Below, one piece after another: positions 25,358-31,917 of a stretch of DNA of 64,000 nucleotides. Source of the DNA: Plantactinospora sp. BC1 (GTDB lineage Bacteria > Actinomycetota > Actinomycetes > Mycobacteriales > Micromonosporaceae). How positions within the stretch are numbered: the stretch's first letter is position 1; each line of letters begins with the position of its first letter. A model generated the notes under the pieces. That model had not been told where the DNA came from. It ran no database searches and worked only from the letters and a program-made list of their open reading frames with translations. The DNA is taken from the NCBI RefSeq assembly GCF_003030345.1, contig NZ_CP028158.1, positions 2,108,001 to 2,172,000 of the forward strand, read 5' to 3'. The translations under genes were made by a program, and so were the position numbers.

Positions 25358-26731
25358 CTAGAGCCGGTCGGCGCGCAGCGGCGACGGGAGCCGGACCATC
25401 GCCAGTCCGGGCTGGCGCATCCAGCGGGTCAGCGCCGCGCCGAAGAGCCCCAGCGAACCGGCCACCAGGAACGGCAACACGGAGTCCGGAGTGGTCACCA
25501 CCAGCCCGGCGAGCACGATGCCGAGCAGCCCGCCGACCGACTTGCCGGTGTAGACGATGCCGTAGTTCGGCACCGTGGCGGCGTCACCGAACCAGTCCCG
25601 GACCAGGCTGACCAGCAGCGAGTAGCCGGCTCCGGTGCCGGCGCCGGCCAGCGCGGCGAAGCCCACCACGGCGGCCGGGTGGTTGTCGTTGGTCGCCGCC
25701 GCGAGCAGGCCGAACTGGGCGATCCCGCCGACCAGCAGGGAGAGGCCCAGGGTGCCGCGCCGGCCGATCCGGTCGGAGAGCGAACTGGTCACCGCCCGCC
25801 CGATCCCGTTCGACGCGGCCAGCGCGCCGATCCCGGCCACCAGGGTCAGCGCCGGCAGCCCCTGGGTGTACGCGGCACCGGCCAGGTACGCGATGTCGAA
25901 CAGCGCCATCGTCGCGGTGAGTACCACCACCACGAACATCAACGGCAGCATGCCGCTGCGTACCGCCGCCCGGGGCGGGTAGGGGCGGGCGGCGGGGCGG
26001 TTGTGCGGGATGCTGCGGTTGAGCCGCCGGTCGACCGCCCAGCGCCGCGGGTCGATGTGCGCCGGCCACCAGTTGCGGGGCGGCTTGCGCATCAGCATGC
26101 CGCAGAGGGCCACCACGGCGAAGACGGCGACGGCGGTCCCGGTCAGCACGGTCGTCCGGTTGCCGGCGTCCAGGCCGTAGCCGGCGAGCACGACGAACGG
26201 GATCGACCCGTAGCCGAACGCGGCGCTGACCACCGCCACCCGGCCGGCGATCCGCTCCGGGAACCACTCGGTGACGCAGGCGATGCAGGTCATGTAGACC
26301 AGTCCGGCGCCGACGCCGCCGAGCACCGAGTAGCCGAGCAGCACGGTACCGAGGTCGGCCCGGTGCGCCAGGGTGAGCAGTGCGGCGAGGCAGCAGGCGG
26401 CGCCGACGAGCATCGGTACGACCAGCCGGCCGCCGAGCCGCTGGTACCACCACCCGGCCAGTGGCGAGCTGGCCGCCTGGCAGACCACCCAGAGGGCGAG
26501 TACCCCGAACGCCTGCCACAGGCTCCAGCCGTTCGCCTCGATCAGGGTGGGCAGGGCGGCGCCGTAGCCGTACTGGAACAGGCTGATCGCCAGCATGGCG
26601 GCCCAGGGCAGCAGCAGCATCCACGCCCGGGACCGGCCCAGCAGGGCGCGGTCGGTCTCGCCGATCCGGTAGCGGCGGCCGTAGAGGTCGCTGATCTCGC
26701 GCACCGCCGTGTCGTTGCTGGAGTCCGTCAT
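25358..26731 (-). CDS. MFS transporter of the oxalate/formate antiporter type
   Basis: A 457-residue carrier with about twelve helices. ATG 26731 has GGAGG 7 nt upstream. OFA-like features are the early SLFQYGYGAALPTL and WSLWQAFGVLALWVV helices, an A-type MFS loop (SSLSDRIGRRGTLGL) and the VGFAALAGAGTGAGYSLL region. A basic Pro-rich central loop (WWPAHIDPRRWAVDRR) separates the halves. It would exchange or import oxalate, with formate as the possible counter-substrate. Operator copy 6 lies 25 bp upstream, so expression should follow oxc and frc. Specificity within OFA is inferred from the island. Confidence 0.82.
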   Translation of the reverse strand: MTDSSNDTAVREISDLYGRRYRIGETDRALLGRSRAWMLLLPWAAMLAISLFQYGYGAALPTLIEANGWSLWQAFGVLALWVVCQAASSPLAGWWYQRLGGRLVVPMLVGAACCLAALLTLAHRADLGTVLLGYSVLGGVGAGLVYMTCIACVTEWFPERIAGRVAVVSAAFGYGSIPFVVLAGYGLDAGNRTTVLTGTAVAVFAVVALCGMLMRKPPRNWWPAHIDPRRWAVDRRLNRSIPHNRPAARPYPPRAAVRSGMLPLMFVVVVLTATMALFDIAYLAGAAYTQGLPALTLVAGIGALAASNGIGRAVTSSLSDRIGRRGTLGLSLLVGGIAQFGLLAAATNDNHPAAVVGFAALAGAGTGAGYSLLVSLVRDWFGDAATVPNYGIVYTGKSVGGLLGIVLAGLVVTTPDSVLPFLVAGSLGLFGAALTRWMRQPGLAMVRLPSPLRADRL

Positions 26732-26754
26732 CTGGTGCCTCCAACTGGCCACTG

Positions 26755-26765
26755 TATACTGTATG
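26755..26765. promoter_or_regulatory. Oxalate-island operator, copy 6 (between MFS gene and DUF6457-moeA)
   Basis: TATACTGTATG; reverse complement AACATACAGTATACA in wider form. It lies 25 bp before the MFS start and about 70 bp before the divergent DUF6457 start, so one site could control uptake and cofactor synthesis together. Confidence 0.75.
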
Positions 26766-26833
26766 TTGAGTGCACTATTCTCTACCACGGACGGGGAACT
26801 GTCCAGGTCGATCGGGCGGACCGAGGAGATGGC

Positions 26834-27079
26834 ATGAGCGTGCTGGACGAATGGACCCGACAGGCCATCGACGAACTCGGTCTCGACCCGGCGGTGCTGG
26901 ACCAGCGGCTCGTGCTGGACGTCGCCCGGGACGTCGCGCACGGCGTCACCCGCCCCGCCGCACCGCTCGGCGCCTTCCTGCTCGGCGTGGTGGTCGGCCA
27001 GGGCGCCACCCTGCCAGAGGCGGCGGACCGGCTGACCCGGCTCGCGCAGGAGTGGTCCCGGCGGGACGCCGGACGATGA
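26834..27079 (+). CDS. DUF6457 domain protein (81 aa)
   Basis: A small helical protein starting MSVLDEWTRQAIDELGLD and containing VLDVARDVAHGVTRPAAPLGAFLLGVVVGQG. This domain occurs in actinobacteria near molybdenum-cofactor and formate dehydrogenase genes, sometimes attached to MobA-like proteins. ATG 26834 is preceded by GAGGAG at 5 nt. Its stop overlaps the moeA start (ATGA). Precise function is unknown; it probably assists Mo-cofactor attachment or maturation for the formate dehydrogenase. Confidence 0.82.
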   Translation: MSVLDEWTRQAIDELGLDPAVLDQRLVLDVARDVAHGVTRPAAPLGAFLLGVVVGQGATLPEAADRLTRLAQEWSRRDAGR

Positions 27080-28287
27080 GCGCCGTCGCCTGGCCCGAGG
27101 CCCGGCGGTACGCCCGGAGCGCCGCCCGCCCCCTCGGCGCCGTGCAGCGGCCGCTGGCCGAGACCGTCGGCTCCGCCCTGGCGGTGCCACTCGTCGCCCT
27201 CTCCGCACTGCCCGCCTACGACAGCGCCGCGATGGACGGGTACGCGGTGTCCGGACCCGGCCCGTGGCGGCTCACCGGGCGGGTACTCGCCGGAGATCCC
27301 GGCACGCCGACCCCGCTGGCCGCCGGAGACGCCGTGGAGATCGGCACCGGTGCGGTGGTGCCGGCCGGCGCCGACGCGGTGCTGCCGTACGAGCGGGCCA
27401 CCCGGACGGACCGGACGGTGCACGGCCGGATCGAGCCCGGCCGGCACGTACGCCGCCGGGGCGAGGACTGTCCGGTCGGCCAGGAGGTACTGCCGGCCGG
27501 CACGGTCGTCAACCCGGTCGTGCTCGGGCTGGCCGCCAGCCTCGGGCACGACACGCTGACCGTGCACCGGCAGCCGAGGGTCGGCATGGTGGTGACCGGA
27601 GCGGAGCTGCGCACCGCCGGCATCCCGACGGCGGGACAGGTCCGGGACGCGATCGGGCCGATGCTGCCGGGGCTGGTCCGGTCCGCCGGAGCCGAGCTGG
27701 CTTGGTCCACCCGGATCGCCGACGACGCCTCCGCGCTGGTCGCCGCGCTGCTGCGCTCCGACGCCGACGTGCTGGTGGTCTGCGGAGCCACCTCGGCCGG
27801 CGCCGCCGACCACCTGCGCCGGGCCCTGGACACGCTCGCCGCCGAGGTCCCGGTACGCGGCGTCGCCTGCCGGCCGGGACATCCGCAACTCCTGGCCGGG
27901 CTGCCGGACGGCCGGTTCGTGGTCGGGCTGCCCGGCAACCCGTACGCGGCCCTGGTCGCCGCGCTGACCCTGCTCTCCCCGCTGCTCGGCCGGCTGGCCG
28001 GGCGTACCGAACCGGCGACGGTGACCGCGACGCTGGCCGGGCCGGTGGCACCGCACGACCGGGACACCCGGTTGGTGCCGGTGGCCCGGGTCGGGTCGGC
28101 GGCGCTGCCGGTCGGGCACGACCGCCCCGGTTCACTCTGGGGCGCCGCCGGGGCGGACGCGCTCGCGGTCGTCCCGCCGGGCTGGGCCGGCGCCGAGGTC
28201 GAACTGCTCCCGCTGCCGAGCGCCGAAACCGCGCTGACGTCGCCGGCACCGGTTTCGTGCCGACCGGTCGTCGCCGCCACGGCCTGA
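27076..28287 (+). CDS. moeA: Molybdopterin molybdenumtransferase MoeA
   Basis: A 403-residue MoeA that inserts molybdate into adenylylated molybdopterin. Features: ALPAYDSAAMDGYAV, the VEIGTGAVVPAGADAVLPYE segment, RRRGEDCPVGQEVLPAG, a VGMVVTGAEL strand, and VVGLPGNPYAALVA in the C-terminal half. Differences from the norm: the TGDEL motif reads TGAEL, and the GGVSVGDAD loop reads CGATSAGAAD, keeping only the last Asp. It may therefore be a specialised paralogue. Coupled to DUF6457 and divergent from the MFS gene at an island operator, it fits cofactor supply for FdsA. Confidence 0.88.
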   Translation: MSAVAWPEARRYARSAARPLGAVQRPLAETVGSALAVPLVALSALPAYDSAAMDGYAVSGPGPWRLTGRVLAGDPGTPTPLAAGDAVEIGTGAVVPAGADAVLPYERATRTDRTVHGRIEPGRHVRRRGEDCPVGQEVLPAGTVVNPVVLGLAASLGHDTLTVHRQPRVGMVVTGAELRTAGIPTAGQVRDAIGPMLPGLVRSAGAELAWSTRIADDASALVAALLRSDADVLVVCGATSAGAADHLRRALDTLAAEVPVRGVACRPGHPQLLAGLPDGRFVVGLPGNPYAALVAALTLLSPLLGRLAGRTEPATVTATLAGPVAPHDRDTRLVPVARVGSAALPVGHDRPGSLWGAAGADALAVVPPGWAGAEVELLPLPSAETALTSPAPVSCRPVVAATA

Positions 28288-28361
28288 GGGCGTGGCCCGT
28301 CCCCGGCTGCCCGCGTCCGGCACCCGGGCTCGCCGGGCACCACCTCGGGTAGCCTGTCGCC

Positions 28362-28769
28362 ATGACTACGCGGCCAACTCGTTTCGGTGGCCGGAACGAC
28401 GTGGTCCTGGCGGTGGTCCTGGATTGTTCCGACCTGGCCCGCTCGGCGACGTTCTGGTCCGGCGCGCTCGGCTACGTCGCCGAACCCCCCTCGCCGGGCC
28501 GCTACCGGCGGCTGCTGCCGGCGAACGGGGACGGCGTGGAACTGCTGTTGCAGCGGGTTCCCGAGGCCAAGCGGGACAAGAACCGGATGCATCTGGACCT
28601 GCGCGTGCCCGACCTGGAGGCAGAGCTGGCCAGGCTGCTGTCGCTGGGCGCCCGATGCCTGACCGAGCGTCCCATCGAGGAGGACGGCTGGGCCTGGCAC
28701 GTGCTCGCCGACCCCGACGGGAACGAGTTCTGCGTGCTGCGGCCACCGGCGACCTCCACCGGAGCGTGA
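28362..28769 (+). CDS. VOC-family (glyoxalase/bleomycin-resistance fold) protein
   Basis: A 135-residue protein with two beta-alpha-beta-beta-beta halves. VVLDCSDLARSATFWSGALGYVA opens the first half; HLDLRVPDLEAELARLLSLGARCL and the end WHVLADPDGNEFCVL close the second. Metal or substrate residues of VOC enzymes (His in MHLDLRV, Glu in NEFCVL) are kept. Small VOC proteins of this type are common and functionally diverse. It faces the glycerate kinase gene convergently, and nothing links it firmly to oxalate metabolism. Confidence 0.82.
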   Translation: MTTRPTRFGGRNDVVLAVVLDCSDLARSATFWSGALGYVAEPPSPGRYRRLLPANGDGVELLLQRVPEAKRDKNRMHLDLRVPDLEAELARLLSLGARCLTERPIEEDGWAWHVLADPDGNEFCVLRPPATSTGA

Positions 28770-28790
28770 GCGGCCCCGGGGTGACCCGGC

Positions 28791-29966
28791 TCAGCGCCGC
28801 CTGACCCGCCCGGACCGGTCCAGCCAGTCGGCGGCCAGCAGCTCCGCGACCTTCTCGACCAGCTCGGCGGCGCGGTCCAGGCAGGCCGCCGGGTCCGGTT
28901 CGACCGAGGTGAGCGGATAGACCGCCTCGATGCCGGCACCCCGCAACCGCTCCGGGCCGACACTGACCTGACCGGCGACGGCCACGGTGGGCACGCCGGC
29001 CAGGACGGCCGCCCCGGCCACCCCGACCGGCGCCTTGCCGTGCAGGCTCTGCCCGTCCAGCGACCCTTCCCCGGTGACCACCAGGTCGGCGCCGGCCACC
29101 GCCTCGGCAAAGCCCAGCAGGTCGAGCAGCAGTTCGATGCCGGGCCGGAACCGCGCACCGAGGAAGCCGAGCGCGGCGAACCCGACCCCGCCGGCCGCGC
29201 CCGCACCGGCCCGGTCCCGGACCCGGGGGCCCGGGGCGGCGCCGCGCAGACCCGCTGCCTCGATCGCCGGCTCGGCCAGGTCGGCCCAGCGGGTCAGGCC
29301 CGCCTCCAGTACCGCGACGTCGTCGGCGGTCGCACCCTTCTGCGGGCCGTACACGGCGGCGGCGCCGGTCGGGCCGAGCAGCGGATTGTCCACGTCCCCG
29401 GCCACCACGAAGCGGGTACGCCGGACCGCCGGGTGCAGCCCGGTCAGGTCGACCCGGTGCAGGTGGCGCAGCGCCGCACCACCGGGCGACAGCTCCGCAC
29501 CGCTCTCGTCGAGCAGGCGTACCCCGAGCGCGCCGACCAGCCCCGCCCCGCCGTCGGTACTGGCGCTGCCGCCGAGCCCGAGCACCACCTCGGAGCAGCC
29601 GTACGCCAGCGCCGCCCGGATCACCTCGCCGGCACCGCGACTGCTCGCGCGCAGCGGTTCGGGTACCCCGGCCGGCAGCCGGCGCAGCCCGCAGGCGTCG
29701 GCCAACTCGACCACGGCGACGCCGTCGGCGTACCCGAAGGCGGTCCGCACCTCGGCGCCGGTCGGGCCGGCGACGGAGACCGGGACCCGGCGGAAGCCGG
29801 CCGAGACCGCCGCGTCGAGGGTGCCGTCGCCGCCGTCGGCGACCGGGAAGCCGCGTACCTCGATGTCGGGTGCGGCCCGGCGCAGCCCGGCGGTCAGGTG
29901 CCGGACGACCTCGACGGCGGTCAGTGAGCCCTTGAACTTGTCCGGTGCCAGCAGCACGTGCCCCAT
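28791..29966 (-). CDS. Glycerate kinase
   Basis: A 391-residue kinase of the GarK/GlxK family, opening GHVLLAPDKFKGSLTAVEVVRHL. ADGGDGTLDA, the LGGSASTDGGAG loop and VTGEGSLDGQSLHGKAPVGVA are the family motifs. It phosphorylates glycerate, in this family usually to 2-phosphoglycerate, linking the glyoxylate route to central metabolism. It is the last gene of hyi-glxR-glycerate kinase, starting 12 bp after the glxR stop, and is covered by operator copy 7. The family is certain; 2- versus 3-phosphorylation is from family knowledge. Confidence 0.93.
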   Translation of the reverse strand: MGHVLLAPDKFKGSLTAVEVVRHLTAGLRRAAPDIEVRGFPVADGGDGTLDAAVSAGFRRVPVSVAGPTGAEVRTAFGYADGVAVVELADACGLRRLPAGVPEPLRASSRGAGEVIRAALAYGCSEVVLGLGGSASTDGGAGLVGALGVRLLDESGAELSPGGAALRHLHRVDLTGLHPAVRRTRFVVAGDVDNPLLGPTGAAAVYGPQKGATADDVAVLEAGLTRWADLAEPAIEAAGLRGAAPGPRVRDRAGAGAAGGVGFAALGFLGARFRPGIELLLDLLGFAEAVAGADLVVTGEGSLDGQSLHGKAPVGVAGAAVLAGVPTVAVAGQVSVGPERLRGAGIEAVYPLTSVEPDPAACLDRAAELVEKVAELLAADWLDRSGRVRRR

Positions 29967-29978
29967 CGGCGTGCCTGG

Positions 29979-30863
29979 CTAGCCGGCGGACCGGCCGGAG
30001 AGCTGCTCGACCAGCTTGAGCAGCGCGCTGTGGTCGAGGCCGCCGTCGCCCTGTGCCTTGAGCGCGGCGATGAGCTGGGCGACCACCGCGCCGAGCGGGA
30101 TCACCACCCCGGCCTCCCGGGCCGCCGAGGTGACGATCCCCATGTCCTTGTGGTGCAGGTCGATCCGGAAGCCGGGCTGGAACTGCCGGGCCAGCATCCC
30201 GGGCGCCTTGCGGTCCAGGATCCGGTTGCCGGCCAGGCCACCGGCGAGCACCCTGACCGCCGCCTCGGTGTCCACCCCGTAGGCCTCGAGGAAGACGATC
30301 GCCTCGGCGACCAGTTCGATGGTGCCGGCCACGATGAGCTGGTTGGCCGCCTTCACGGTCTGGCCGGCCCCGGCCGGGCCGACGTGCACGACGGTGGCCC
30401 CGAGCACCTCCAGGATCGGCCGGGCCGCGGCGAAGTCCGCCGGCTCGCCACCGACCATGATGGAGAGGCTGCCCTCGATCGCGCCCGCCTCGCCGCCGCT
30501 GACCGGGGCGTCCAGCACCCGCACCGAGCGGGTCGCGGCGGCCTCGGCGACCTGCCGGGAGGTGCCCGGCGAGATGCTGCTCATGTCGACGTAGAGCTGG
30601 CCGGGGCGGGCATGGGCCAGGATGCCGTCCTCGCCGAGGGCGACCGCCTCGACGTCGGCCGAGTCGCGGACCATGGTGATCACCACGTCGACCTGGCGCA
30701 CCAGCTCGGCGACGTCGGCGGCGACCTTGCCACCGGCCTGTTCCAGGGCGGCGTTGCGGGCCGGGCTGACGTCGTAGCCGACCACGTCGTGGCCCGCCTT
30801 GATCAGGTTGGCGGCCATCGGGCCGCCCATGATGCCGAGGCCGATGAAACCGATGCTGGTCAT
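29979..30863 (-). CDS. glxR: Tartronate semialdehyde reductase (2-hydroxy-3-oxopropionate reductase)
   Basis: A 294-residue beta-hydroxyacid dehydrogenase reducing tartronate semialdehyde to D-glycerate. The N-terminal GFIGLGIMGGPMA binds NAD(P)H; DAPVSGGEAGA is the substrate loop; catalytic Lys171 lies in GQTVKAANQL, the same number as in E. coli GarR/GlxR. KDMGIVTSAAREAGV is the C-terminal motif. ATG 30863 starts one base after the hyi stop, so the two are coupled. It accepts the product of Gcl. Confidence 0.93.
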   Translation of the reverse strand: MTSIGFIGLGIMGGPMAANLIKAGHDVVGYDVSPARNAALEQAGGKVAADVAELVRQVDVVITMVRDSADVEAVALGEDGILAHARPGQLYVDMSSISPGTSRQVAEAAATRSVRVLDAPVSGGEAGAIEGSLSIMVGGEPADFAAARPILEVLGATVVHVGPAGAGQTVKAANQLIVAGTIELVAEAIVFLEAYGVDTEAAVRVLAGGLAGNRILDRKAPGMLARQFQPGFRIDLHHKDMGIVTSAAREAGVVIPLGAVVAQLIAALKAQGDGGLDHSALLKLVEQLSGRSAG

Positions 30864-30864
30864 C

Positions 30865-31716
30865 TCAGCGATCCCCTTCGTTGGTCTGGTCGGCACCGCC
30901 GCCCCGGCGCTGCCGGGGCAGCCAGCCGAAGCTCTCCGCGCTCGCCCCGCTGGGCAGGTATTCCAGGCCGACCCAGCCTCGGTAGCCGGACCGGCCGAGT
31001 TGGTCGAGGTGGCCGTCGAGGTCGATCTCGCCGCTCCCCGGCTCGTGCCGGCCGGGTGCGTCGGCGATCTGCACGTGCCCGATCCGGTCGGCGTGCTCGG
31101 CGAGCACCTTCGGCACGTCGTCGCCGTTCACGGTGAGGTGGTAGAGGTCGGCGAGGAGGGCCAGGTTGCGGATGTCGCGTTCGACCAGCAACTGGTCGAG
31201 TACGGCGACCACGTCGGCGGCGGTACGCAGCGGGTAGGGCTGGGGGCCGCTGACCGCCTCGACGAGTACGGTGCCGCCGATCCGGGCGACCGCCGAGGCG
31301 GCGAAGGCGAGGTTGGCCACCGCCGTCTCCTCCTGCACGGTCGGGTGCAGGTCGGCGATCCGGTTGCCGTAGAGGGCGTTGAACGACCGGCAGCCGGTGG
31401 CGGCGCCGATCATCGCGACCAGTTCGACGTTCTCCCGGAACTCGGCGGAGCGCGCCGGCCAGGAGACCACTCCCCGGTCGCCGCCGGGCATGTCGCCGGC
31501 GAAGAAGTTGAGCCCCACCAGTTGGACGTCGGCGTCGTCGATGGCGGCGAGGAACGCCTCCACCTCGGAGGCCCGGGGCACCGGTTCGGCGAACGGCCAC
31601 CAGAACTCGACGGCGTCGAATCCGGCCGCCTTCGCCGCCGCCGGCCGCTCCAGCAGCGGCAGCTCGGTGAAGAGGATCGAGCAGTTCACGTCGTAGCGGA
31701 GCTGGTGTCCGGGCAC
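30865..31716 (-). CDS. hyi: Hydroxypyruvate isomerase
   Basis: A 283-residue TIM-barrel isomerase interconverting hydroxypyruvate and tartronate semialdehyde. GTG 31716 is chosen for the GGAGGG just upstream. RYDVNCSILFTELPLLERPAAAKAAGFDAVEFWWPF, GLNFFAGDMPGGDRG and HVQIADAPGRHEPGSGEIDL are Hyi signatures; the Glu, Asp, His and Glu metal ligands are in place. First gene of the glycerate operon, directly downstream of operator copy 7. Ends with a basic, Gly-rich tail of about 20 residues. Confidence 0.93.
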   Translation of the reverse strand: MPGHQLRYDVNCSILFTELPLLERPAAAKAAGFDAVEFWWPFAEPVPRASEVEAFLAAIDDADVQLVGLNFFAGDMPGGDRGVVSWPARSAEFRENVELVAMIGAATGCRSFNALYGNRIADLHPTVQEETAVANLAFAASAVARIGGTVLVEAVSGPQPYPLRTAADVVAVLDQLLVERDIRNLALLADLYHLTVNGDDVPKVLAEHADRIGHVQIADAPGRHEPGSGEIDLDGHLDQLGRSGYRGWVGLEYLPSGASAESFGWLPRQRRGGGADQTNEGDR

Positions 31717-31757
31717 GGGCCCTCCTGCGGCTCGGCGACTACTGCTATTACCTACAG

Positions 31758-31770
31758 GATTCTGTATGCA
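31758..31770 (-). promoter_or_regulatory. Oxalate-island operator, copy 7 (upstream of hyi-glxR-glycerate kinase)
   Basis: GATTCTGTATGCA; reverse complement TGCATACAGAATC. The left half TGCATAC is exact, the right half has one mismatch. It is 43 bp upstream of hyi. Confidence 0.7.
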
Positions 31771-31772
31771 GT

Positions 31773-31789
31773 ATGGAGAAGAGTCAAGG
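31773..31789 (+). repeat. Direct repeat flanking the NB-ARC gene, left copy
   Basis: ATGGAGAAGAGTCAAGG here and ATGGAGAGGAGTCAAGG at 34934-34950 differ at one base of 17. They bracket the DUF4062/NB-ARC gene with its leader, so they may be insertion scars or attachment-like sites. No integrase or transposase lies between them. Confidence 0.5.
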
Positions 31790-31917
31790 AGGAACCACAT
31801 CCGCCGAGGGTCCCGGCTCGGGGCAGTGACCTTGGGTCTTGAGTGTTTTGCTGAGCACGACGGTGAGCGATCGCCGTCGTCCGAGCGTGGCCGTCAAGTG
31901 GCATGGGGAAGGGTGTC

